From Pyrus communis (Eukaryota; Streptophyta; Magnoliopsida; Rosales; Rosaceae), in NCBI RefSeq assembly GCF_963583255.1, contig NC_084803.1, positions 26,572,428 to 26,636,427 on the forward strand: DNA of 64,000 bases, in the 5' to 3' direction. Below are positions 1 through 10,187 of the stretch, piece after piece (the first letter of the stretch is position 1; each line of letters starts with the position of its first letter). The notes beneath the pieces were generated by a model. It searched no databases. It had not been told where the DNA came from and worked only from the letters and a program-made list of their open reading frames with translations. Both the position numbers and the translations under genes were made by a program.

Positions 1-779
1 TAAATGGTAGAAGCGGCTCCATGTGCATTGTGTATGCATATACTGTGCATGTATTCAATCGTGCATTTTGTTGTGCTTATAAGAAGGATATTGTCTTCAT
101 GTTTATAGCTCACACCTAATGATGAGTTCTATGTGAAAAAAGGATATTCATACAAGTCTAGCATGATTTGGGTGAAACCCCATTGGGTCAAATTAAGTGG
201 CCAAATAAAACCTTAATTAAAACCCTTTACTTTTGTAATATATTATTATTAAACATTTATGAGTTGACATGAGAAGAAATAACATCTTACACATTTACAT
301 GCAATACACACCTCAAGTTGGTTAGGACAAGACATAAACGTAAGGTCATGTACAATTCATCTACCTTGTTTTACCAATAAGGTTATGAAGGCAACCAATC
401 CATTTACAAACAAACAATGGAAGGCAAAATTTGCTAACCAATTTCCATTTTTTAGCTTGGGATTTACACTAATATAAGGATGGTGCCTTTTCCAATAAAA
501 GAAACCTTAAAATAATGGGTTAAGTCTCATCCCTTTTGGTGCCAATTCTTGAAGAGAATCCCAAAGCCAACATGGCATATTTCTTTATCACACATTTTTC
601 CTTAAAAAAAATGGGGAAAATATCCCACTTGTTTGTTTTTTGGCACCATGAATCCATCTTTTGTCTAGGGAACCATAACAATTTTTTTCCTTTTTGATAG
701 GCAATCATGTCTTACTTCACTTATTAAATCACCACATTTCACTTTACTCACTCCACACAAGCACACACACTAACACACA
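1..779. other. AT-rich spacer with scattered TGTGCAT motifs
   Basis: I see no gene in this stretch. The first 75 bases hold several TGTGCAT/TGCATA motifs like those at 1.67-1.88 kb. The rest is AT-rich with poly-T and poly-A runs, and its short open frames look like chance. Confidence 0.5.
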
Positions 780-1330
780 TTGCAAACTTCATCACATGAC
801 CAGCCTCCACGTCTGCAATAGTGCAATAATGTTTGATTATATGACACAACCGAGGAATCCAACCACGAGAATGAAGTCACTAGCAACTTTGATTTCAATG
901 TGGGAAACCGCATGGCTAGGGAAGAGGCCGCATTTTTCAAGAGTAGGATCGCAGACATTGAAAAGGAAAAAAAGGTAGTCGGGCAAGAATTGAGCTGTTA
1001 AAGTCTATCGAGGACAGCCATAAACTCCGAGCTAGGAGGAACTGCATCAAGATGAGACTCCTGAAACATAAATTGAAACATTGTTTGTTTAAGGACATTA
1101 TTAAGCGGTTCAAGGTCTCCGATGAGTTGGAGATGAAGAAGAAGAAGGCATATGAAGGAGGCATTGAGTTGTTATGGGTGTTCTCCAATCTTCACAGTGG
1201 CACCAAGGCCAACACGGATTGGCTTGATATCCACGTGGCTGACAATGCAACCTCTTTCGTAGGCGGCGTGGCATTCGCCATCCATTTTTGTAGCTGGAAA
1301 AGTTGGACATTTTTGTGCTTTAACGATGCA
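780..1330 (+). pseudogene. degenerate coding remnant, unidentified
   Basis: The composition is more balanced and more codon-like than the flanks. Broken plus-strand frames read as charged, Lys/Glu/Arg-rich, helix-forming segments, for example residues KHKLKHCLFKDIIKRFK followed by VSDELEMKKKKAYEGGIELL, interrupted by stops and frame changes. This looks like the remains of a coiled-coil protein, possibly transposon-encoded, but I do not recognise a family. It lies just outside the Ulp1-type transposon remnant, on the opposite strand. Confidence 0.3.
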
Positions 1331-1664
1331 CGGTTCCGCTGTCTTTTTTTGTAGACTGTATAGGTCCCTTTTTGTGTAGTCTTTCAAAGTTGAAACTTAA
1401 ATAGACCTTCTCAACTTGTTGCACCACTGTCCTTCTTGGTAAATTGGGACCTTACTGCATCAAGATAATACTTTTGTTCACTTTGGTGTAATATCAATTG
1501 CCAGCTCGTTGTAATGACATGGGATTAATTACTTCCATTTTTCATTTTCACCATTTAGTGTACCATGCTTTCAGTTATCCTTAAAGGGACATAAGAAATT
1601 ATGAAAGTTTAGTTACTCGAATTTAAAATCCATTAGACTTAGGAATATCTGGACAATCTGTAAA

Positions 1665-1882
1665 TATCATGTGCATACAGTGTGCATACCATGTGCATAC
1701 TACATGCATAATATGTGCATGATGTGCAAAACATGTGATGTGAATGCTATGTGCATACGACGTGAACACTATGTGTGCATACAACGTGCATGATATGTCC
1801 ATTACCAAACTTGCATGTAGTGTGCATATGACGTTCATAGCATGTGCATGATGTGCAAAACATGTACATGGCATGTGCATAT
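1665..1882. repeat. degenerate TGTGCATAC-type minisatellite
   Basis: About twenty imperfect copies of an approximately 10-bp unit (variants of ATGTGCATAC / CATGTGCATG) lie head to tail. The minus-strand open frame through it (1623-1880) is a low-complexity His/Cys/Met/Ala product of the repeat and not a gene. The reverse-complement motif (ATGCACAT) recurs at 7.98-8.30 kb on the other side of the Ulp1-type element. Confidence 0.75.
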
Positions 1883-2239
1883 GAAAATTACAAATAGTAA
1901 ATCTTCAAATTATTCACTAGAGGAAAATTCAAACCACCAAACCACAATTTAGGGGCCAATTTTGAATTTCGGGAACCTTACAAAACATACCCCATTTTTT
2001 AATTTTGTTGTCCTTTGATTTTGTGTCTATTAAAGAAAACACAATACACCCAATTTTCTAATCCCTCAAACAAAAAAAATCCATACCACAGTCAAGCAAT
2101 GAAACCTTCATTTTCCCGTTCCTACCCTTGCTCGCCTCCCACCTTCCTTCGAAAATCTTCTTGTTCTCGTTCCCACTCTTGCTCACCTCCCCCGGACCAA
2201 AGACATAGGTTCATTCAAGCTGTATGAGCTTGAAACAAT

Positions 2240-2530
2240 TGTAGGGAGGATTACTAAGCATGAGGAAAACCATGCGAAGAACATCACATCCTTGAAGCGG
2301 AAAATGAAAAGGGCTCGTCGACCTGTGGAGATTTTATCGGCAAAATAGATTGAAAAGTTCATGTTATCCGAAGCGTACAATGACGCATTGGGAGAGCAAT
2401 ATAAACAGGCTTTCGATTGGGACTCAATGAAGGGTTTGAGATATTTCACCGCTATGCAATGAAAGTGGATGTCAACGGGAAGTGGGTGACCGTTGACTAT
2501 AAGGCTCTTGTCGTTGGGGCCATTAGCTAG
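2240..2530 (+). pseudogene. short coding-like remnant, unidentified
   Basis: A plus-strand stretch reads with only a few stops as a basic then acidic sequence (segments such as LKRKMKRARRPVEILSAK and FMLSEAYNDALGEQYKQAFD). It is less AT-rich than its flanks. I cannot name a family. It may belong to the same decayed transposon complex as the 780-1330 remnant. Confidence 0.25.
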
Positions 2531-2764
2531 GGATAATTTGAACTCTTTTGTAGGCCCTTCAAATTTTGTTATATTTTGACATTCCGCATGTGGTTTGTCA
2601 TAAGAAGGACATTAATGTTTAATTAGTTCAATGTTATGTACATACTTTAATGGAATTCTGATATCATTTCCAATGTTGCTTTGTTTCATAAAATACAATA
2701 ATTGTTAGTGGACATTTCATGGTCAAGACATGCACACAGCTTGCTGCGTCGTGAATCCTGAGAA

Positions 2765-2998
2765 CTACTAATGCCAACACAAGGCCCTTAATTGCTAAGT
2801 AATAAAATAAAGATTACATACTGAATACTGAAACCATGCAATGGCAAAGTGTACTAAAATTACAATAACATACTAAGTACTACCAATGCCAACACAAGGC
2901 CCTTAATAGCTAAGTAATAAAATAAAGATTACCTACTGAATGCTGAAACCATGCAATGGCAAAGTGTACTAAAATTACAATTACATACTAAGTACTAA
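2765..2998. repeat. tandem duplication, about 115-bp unit, two copies
   Basis: The block starting near 2770 (AATGCCAACACAAGGCCC) repeats at 2885 with only a few substitutions, giving an offset of 115 bp. Both copies end in the same ACTAAAATTACAA run. No coding potential is visible. Confidence 0.8.
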
Positions 2999-3008
2999 AA
3001 TTACGATT

Positions 3009-6000
3009 TCAATGGTAACCCAATTGTTTGGTTATAACAAGAAAATTACTTAAATAAATGGTGTCCACATAATCCTTCACACAACCTCTAATGAACTCGA
3101 TGTCAAGCTTGAGTATGAAAAAACCCATGTTCCGAGGATGGATGCCGTCAATGTCCAAGCCGGTGGATAAGTAGTCGGCAAATTCTAGTAAGAAAACTCT
3201 GCAGTCCACCCCACCACAAAGAACAAGTCCAGGTTACAACGCAATGGATATTTAACACATTTACAATTAAGTTAGACATAAGTAGGAAAAGAACGTACTC
3301 GCTGTTTTGCTGGCCGCACAATAGAGGAGCCAGAAAATTTTTCTTGGGTGGGCTAGCTAAAATTATTAGCATGTAATCATATGATATTTCTTTTACCTGC
3401 ATAAAATTATATAATAATCTACATAAAAGTAAGAACATGAGGTACTAATCCAAATGAGTTTATTAATTACTTTCCAACTAATTTTTACACAAATAAAACA
3501 TGCATATAAAAAAGCAATAGAAAGAGAACAAATATTATCACTTTTGTTGATAACAAATACCCAAAAGAAAAAAAAAAAAAAAAATTAGGGGATACCAATT
3601 GAAGCAGTGCCGTAGATATCTGTAATGGAATTGAAATTTTTGTTATTATCAAAATTGATATTGTCGTCGAGCCCTTTTTAATAGTTACAAATACAAGAAC
3701 CATGAAACATGAATTATTCCCAAAATCTTGAACCTTAATACACAAATTCAAGGACTTTAAAAAATTAACCTAACAATTGAATCAAGAAATAAGTTAAATG
3801 AAGAGATGAAGAACATACCTGGTGTTTAATTTCATTAGAAAATAATTTGATGGTGATTCATAGTTTTTCTTTTATTGGGAAAGCAACGCAGCTTTGTGGA
3901 ATAGGGTAGTGGGTTTTTTTGTTTTGAACGAATAGGGTAAAAAGCATGGAGAGTAGGAGAAACCTAATTATGTATGAATTTACCATTTTTACTTTTAGCC
4001 TAAAAATAATATATAAGGTAATAAATGTATTATTCAACCAAAAAAAAAGTATCATTTATAAATTAAGAAACACATTAACTATTAGTTTTGATAGGATTTG
4101 GATGGGCTATTATACTTACAATAAGCAACAACAAACTCATATATAAACTATTATAGCTGCAATTTGTTAAAATCCTCCCTAGGCTACAACCCACTGTAGC
4201 CATGGGTGTAACTCCGCTAGTGTGGCCGCAGTTGATCCTTGACTGAATGTCAAACAGTTTATTCATCATTTTCTGGGTTAGGTTCAAATTGTTTCGCACA
4301 CCCTGGAATCCCGTCACCTTTAGAAGTTTGGGTATTACGAAAGACATATGAGCAAGGTGTTTCTTTATTTTTGTCCACCTTGACCTTGAGAAATGTGAAT
4401 CGTAAACCGTGATGGTGCAACGTACAAGACGGACATTAGCCAACATCCACTAGTCGCCATTCACGTGACATGGGATGAATACTTCGTTGACATCATTCCA
4501 TGCACGCGTGTGTGGCGTCGCATTTGCATCAACAGAGACGACCTTGATCAAGTGCCTCGAAGGTGTAAAATTGCAACTTCTTTTGCCTTTGCGTTTCCCT
4601 TGCTCTTAGCATTTGTTGCAGCAAGGTTCTCAAATTCTGCATATTCTTGTTTCATTTTTTCCTGCACCGATGCATTGCAACACAACTTAAGATTTTCTCA
4701 CATAAAACAAAACCGAGGACATGTATGGCTATTTGTAAACGACAATGAATTCATATTAGGAACATAAGTGAATGGAAAAGAGGGTATCAATAATAACATA
4801 ACATTCACCTAGAAACAAAAGTCAGTAGTTTCCACCGATCCCTGAAATCTCTAAGATGCTTGCTTCCTCAAAAAGTGAAGATCGATGTTGATGTGCTGAA
4901 TCAAAGGTGAAATGCATTGTAAAAGGCAAAATTATACTCTTGTACTCACTTATAATGTGGTAAACAGAAATTAGCTACAAAATGAAGAACAAATACTTGC
5001 ATTGTTGTTCAGAGCATCCTCGGAATGGAAGAGTGCGGTAAAAAATATAGAAATATCAGAGAGACGGGCTATACGGCCCACTTCCAACAACACCAATATT
5101 GTCCCCAACTTGGTAATTACCACCTGCACAATCCGTCAGGTGTGGGGTTTTATCACAAAAGGTCTCGGTGTTAGTTAGAGTGGGGTTAGGATATTTAAAC
5201 TATTACTTTTCTTTTTGTATGACCGATGTGGGATTCAACACGCCCCCTCACATGGGACCCAATTAGTGGGTCACACATGGGAAATCCACACATCGGCAAC
5301 CACGTGGAGCCAAGGGGACTCACCCTACACGCAGGGCCAAGGGACCCACCATCATCGTGCGAGGTCAAGGGGACCCACCCATCACGTGGCAGTACAATAC
5401 AGACCCACTCTTTGGCTCTGATACCATGTAGAAATATCAGAGAGACAGGCCATACGGCCCTCTTCCAACAACACCGATATTGTCCCCAACTTGGTAATTA
5501 CCACCTACACAATCCGTCAGGTGTGGGGTTTTATCACAAAAGGCATCGGTGTTAGTTAGAGTGAGGTTAGGATATTTAAACTATTACTTTTCTTTTTGTA
5601 TGACCGATGTGGGATTCAACAAAAAAATCCCAACCCACAGTAGCCAATGTGTACAAGTCAACTATATCGCTAACACAAAAAAAATCACAAGTTGTTAGGG
5701 GTATATGGATACTCGTTCCATATTCAATTGTTTGAATGACCACCGAAAGCAAACTTACCTCGGTGAGCACGCCCAACGCATCACGATGTCAACAAAAACC
5801 ACCACATCGGGGTCCAGGATGCTCCGCATGGGATCCAGGGCAACAATAAAATCCTCGATGGCTCAACTATCGCCAAGTTTCCTTTTTTGTAGGATTGGAG
5901 ACGGTTGACAAGGTGCATGAGCTGCATTCCTTTATGTTTCTGCAACATTCTCTTACCGAGAAGGGGCACAGAACCAAATGGACCAACGGCCTCATCCATG

Positions 6001-7943
6001 TCGACAGCTTCATCAATGTGGCTACTATGCTTGCTGACCTCCATGTCTTCGTCTTCCTCTCTAAGATAGACAACTTGCCATTCTCCCAAGTCACCATCCA
6101 ATCTAAATTCCAATATACGCAAAAGTGATTGGGCGCCATCATTTCCTTTGCTAACCTCAATTATATCTGGTAAGACGACATCAAAAGTAGGAAAATTCAC
6201 ATCGAGGGGCTGTCGATTCGATTGTGTTTTTTCCAGAAGCCGACTTATGTTCGCTGGCAGAGGTATCTAGTTGAGGGGACAATGCGGTAAGATCTCGAAA
6301 ACCCATGTCGTGGTCTTATGGAGGTGAAGGGGATTTTTCAAACTTTGCATCCTCGGGGACTTTTTCTATGTCCCGTGCTGACCCTACCAACTTATCAGGG
6401 CTCGGGGCCTTCTTAAACGATTGAGCGCTTGCGTCGCCTCGGCCAAGGCCATGTGGGCACACCACTCAGCCTCTAAATCCTCTAAAACTATCCTAAATCC
6501 AACATCCACCATCAGTGAAAAATCTTCAAACCCTCGCTTAGGAACAAACTCATAATCCTGCGTATAAAAAACAGTGATTTCATAACTCCACCAAAATCGA
6601 TATCTGTTCCAAAACAGTACAAGCATCTAAATTGAAACTGCAATTTACGGATTTATGTACTCACCGCTAAACGGGACGAGGATGGCAACACTCCCTTGCC
6701 TTGGTGCCTCGTCTTCGCCTTCCCTTTATGTTTGGATGAAGGAGTGGCCTCGGAGTCGTGATCAGCATCCGCAAAATCTTTACTTTCGTCTTCCGATGTT
6801 TCATCCCTACAAGGCAGAACATTATCAAACATGATGTTCCAGTAAGCCGCCTTCTTTTCTTCCTTGGTGGGAGTAATCGACTGGACAAGAAGCTGCATTC
6901 GACAAAATCGGTGTTGCGTAAGTACGGACAATCAATTGTTAATAAAAATTCAGTAAGTTTTTTTAAATTGGAACAAACACATACCGATTGTTGAGCAAAA
7001 AAAACTCCTCTTCAACTTCTCATGGGATGGATTTAAGTTGGTGTCCCAAAGGCAATTCAAGGACAATAACTTAGGGTTCTCCATCCGCACCCTCACATAG
7101 TTTTTGGTCTTCAAGTATAGCAAAGTTTCAAACAACTAGTTCTACAAAATTTAAAGTGATAATGTAAATAACTTGCAGTGAAAACGAATGCAAAAGTACG
7201 TTAAACTTATAAAAACATACGTAAACCCCCTTAAGCTATAGGTGTCCTGGATCGCAGCCCCCAGTTTGTCTACATTTTTTTCTTTTACAAACTTATGGCG
7301 GGCCAAAGCGGCCGTGGTTATGCTTGGCATTGACAACTGGATTGATGCAAATCCCCTGGAATATGTCTCCCATTTTTCTTGATTATCTACCAACTTAAGC
7401 AGGTGGTAGTTAATGGATGAGTCCTTCTCCTTGCCCAAAACAACAAAGTGGATGAAGTACAGTAGACCCAGCTTGTAGAGATCGCCTTGGTTTTGGCACA
7501 AGTTGAATTGATCCTCCAATTGTTTCAGGGTTATCTTCTTCTTCTCCCTGAAATAGATCTCTCTAATACAACATTCATCTTCATTGTCTTTAAGAAGGAG
7601 GAAATCCTCCAAAACTGAGTCCACTCACCAAATAGAATACACGGATCCCAAAAGTCACAACACGTTCCCCAAAAAGGAAAAAGATGGAATCATCACTCAT
7701 TGTATCCTTAATAGCCCTAAGGATAATGTAGTGGTTGAACTACCCAAATCAGTCAATGCGATCCACATCAACCAAATGACCGAAATAAGAATCCTTGAAT
7801 TTCTTCAGGAAATCCCTTGAAAATCGTCTTCTAATATTACCCAAACACCCCGAGTTGTATGACAGACAGGAGATGGTAGTAGGAAACACCTCATCCGGTG
7901 GACACACAAGTTCTGACAGAGATGAAGATTTGACTTTCGACAT
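3009..7943 (-). pseudogene. decayed Ulp1-protease / DUF1985 transposon gene
   Basis: Read on the minus strand, broken frames follow the order expected of plant transposon-borne Ulp1 proteins. A DUF1985-like N-terminal part lies at 7943-7749 and 7624-7151 (segments LLLKDNEDECCIREIYF and GDLYKLGLLYFIHFVVLGK). Acidic low-complexity middle parts follow at 6931-6653 and 6200-5781. A C48 (Ulp1/SENP-like) cysteine protease region lies at about 4480-4075 and 3209-3009. The protease shows the Asp motif (VYDSHF) and the nucleophile context DCRVFLLEFADYL, where DCG is usual. A TAG at 4450-4452 stands where the catalytic His is expected before WMLA. The frame is further split by a TRIM at 5046-5621. In this family the peptidase is carried by MULE-type DNA transposons; its role there is unclear. 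I infer a dead element. Confidence 0.7.
5046..5621 (-). mobile_element. TRIM (terminal-repeat retrotransposon in miniature)
   Basis: Two 195-bp direct repeats, 5046-5240 and 5427-5621, are over 90% alike by eye and bound a 186-bp core without coding capacity. On the minus strand each repeat begins TGTTGAATCCCACATCGG and ends in CA. Directly next to the minus-strand 5' repeat is TGGTATCAGAGCC (5414-5426), the classic primer-binding site for initiator-Met tRNA. A purine run (GTGAGGGGGCG on the minus strand) abuts the other repeat. AAAAA flanks both sides, consistent with a 5-bp target duplication although low in complexity. The element is non-autonomous and needs proteins in trans. It interrupts the Ulp1-type transposon. 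Confidence 0.85.
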
Positions 7944-7982
7944 GCAAGATTTTCAACATAAGCAAATCAAATTAATAAGATA

Positions 7983-8340
7983 AACATGCACACATGATAT
8001 GCACAGTATATGCATATTGTCTGCCCCAATTGAATCAATTCATCAACCAAATATGCCCAACATCTAAACATGCATGGAAGATGCACATACTAGGCACAGA
8101 ATATGCACATACTATGCATATAATATCTGCCAATTCATGAACAAAATTCAATCAATTATTTCCAGCAATATCAAAGGGATAAGCATAGAATATACATACA
8201 GTATGCACAAATTTAACCAATTCATGAACCAAATTCAAGCGTGTCCAACATAGAGACATGCACATATTATGCACACAATATACACGAATGATGAACAAAT
8301 TTGAATTAATTAATTTCCAACAACATCTAAACCACATACA
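7983..8340. repeat. ATGCACAT-rich imperfect repeats
   Basis: Repeated ATGCACATA and TATGCACA motifs are interleaved with an 80-90-bp imperfect unit (variants of CCAATTCATGAACCAAATTCAA occur at about 8032, 8130 and 8219). The hexamer is the reverse complement of the TGTGCAT motif at 1.67-1.88 kb, so the two arrays bracket the Ulp1-type element in opposite orientation. No gene is seen. Confidence 0.6.
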
Positions 8341-8918
8341 CAGCGCAAATTAATATTGAACACTTAATAGTACAAAACACTAAACTGCTCGCAAAACCCA
8401 AAATTCCAAAAATTACAAAACCTAGGTCAACATTATAAAATTCATTTCAAACCATACCTTTTTCGATTTTACCATTGAAAATTTTTTAAAGGATGGATAA
8501 CACTCTCGCCTAGGCTGAGAAATATATAGAACAGATTCCAAAGTTAGCGTCGGTCAGAAACTAGGGTGGAAAGGGTCGAGCCGTTTGGGGCTAGAGTTCT
8601 TAGAGCTAAGGGTTGGACGCTATACATTTTCGAATAAGGAGGTGCAAATGCTAACTGGGTTTGACAAATTAACCCATTTATATACAAAGGCAATTAGGTC
8701 ATTTCAAGGTGTAAGAAAAATCTTATTTCTGTTCTATTGTTGTGCATGGCTTGTGCATACTCTATGCATATTCGAAAAATTCTAGTTCAGTCCTAAGATT
8801 AAGAAAATGGGTCATTCCTATCAATTTCCCTAAAAAAATATCATGATATATGTTTTTACTTAGTTCCACAAGAAATAAGAAACCCCATCAAAGTATCATT
8901 TTTAGTTTTCTTTTTAAT
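8341..8918. other. AT-rich spacer
   Basis: I see no gene. A few TGTGCAT/ATGCATA motifs recur near 8740-8770. The open frame at 8585-8785 has no recognisable similarity. Confidence 0.45.
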
Positions 8919-9099
8919 GGAGTATGATTCTCTCCCCTCCAAATTTCTCTCCCCTTGGGTCCCCTCCTATTTGAACGGTCACGATTAAGCAATGTCAACA
9001 TCTTTGTTGACTTCTTTCTAGAGAGAGAAAAACAAAGAGGAAAGTGAGAAAGGAGGGAACTAGAAGGGAGGAGATTAGGAGAGCAAAGAATCCTACTCC
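8919..9099. mobile_element. MITE with GGAGTA(T/G)GATTC terminal inverted repeats
   Basis: The left end GGAGTATGATTCTCTCCCC is matched by the reverse complement of the right end (GGAGTAGGATTCTTTGCTCTCC in part). The element is about 181 bp, has no coding capacity, and its C/T-rich left arm faces a G/A-rich right arm. It is flanked by TTTTTA-like sequence on both sides, so the target duplication is not certain. Confidence 0.6.
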
Positions 9100-9140
9100 T
9101 TTTTAGTACAACGATATATTTACGCTAAGTAGGTAGGGGA

Positions 9141-9332
9141 ATAAATTGGTTGCAAACTCACCATTCTTGAGATTCGACACAGAGATATCTCACTTATAAG
9201 TGAAGACCATTGTACTAAGTCTCTATTTCTTTTTGGAATAAATTGGTGCAAACTCACCATTCCCGAGATTCGACGCTAAGACATCTCACTTATAAGTGAA
9301 GACCATTGTCCTAAGTTTCTATTTCTTTGTTT
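9141..9332. repeat. tandem duplication, 97-bp unit, two copies
   Basis: The block beginning ATAAATTGG at 9141 recurs at 9238 with a few substitutions. Both copies carry the ATCTCACTTATAAGTGAAG core, which itself contains the small palindrome CTTATAAG. No gene is visible. Confidence 0.8.
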
Positions 9333-10187
9333 CTTTGTTTTGTTAAGTGAGTTAGTTGGACTTGGCCCTCCAAATACATGCTTCACAAGAGTTGTCGGAG
9401 TTTGAATGACCAAGCCGACCTCAACCCTACCTTGAGCTGCCTTGTAAAAAATTTTGAGTTGTTCACGAGCTTTACAAGCCAAACATACTAATGTTCAAGC
9501 TTTATAATAAGTTTACAGTCTAAGACGAGTTTAAAAAATCATAAACTTAATTTAACTGGTAACCAAATTGCCAGTTTACTCCAAATATTCTAAACATGCA
9601 TTCAATATCCCCTACACTTTTAAATTTGAATCAAATTATTGGATCAAATATTCATTAACTTTAAAAAATGAGACAAGAACTGTACTTCAAAAACACATCG
9701 GATTATCAAATCGAATTAGCGAGAAAAAGGAGAAACAATTGCAAGCACCATTTTTGACATGCTCTAAATTTCCAAGTGCAGTAACGTTCAAATCAACAAT
9801 AAAAAGGCTGCATTGTTCGAGAGACAGAAAGCCGAAAGATTTTCCTTTGCATTTACATCTCATATTTACAAAATAATCCCCTCTAACCTCTTCTACAAAA
9901 TTCTTAACCAACCATCCCCCGCTACCATCTTCTCCAGATCCTAACTATAATAACTGAAATCGATCATATACACGCTGTATAATTATAAATCCAACTGCAG
10001 AAATTGGAAGTAACCTATCTTCTATATTTCTTCTTTCCCTTCCCCTCTTCCTACTTTTTCTTCCTTGTCACAACCATCTGCGGCTGTCGTTTAGGCAGCA
10101 GCAACTGATCGGTTGCTGATTACCTCAAGGACTACAAAGCAAAGACGAGAACACAAACTAAAAAGCAAAGACTACAAAGCAATGTTT
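9333..10187. other. spacer and probable 3'UTR of the RKP gene
   Basis: I recognise no coding region. The part nearest 10187 is T/C-rich on the plus strand and lies just downstream of the RKP stop codon, so it probably includes that gene's 3'UTR. The exact poly(A) site cannot be placed by eye. Confidence 0.45.

Noticed and set aside
1623..1880. 85-residue His/Cys-rich open frame
   Set aside because: It is produced by the TGTGCAT minisatellite; composition is wholly low-complexity.
1665..8340. Short regular repeats as a CRISPR-like array
   Set aside because: Units are degenerate, without constant spacers, and the genome is a plant nuclear genome.
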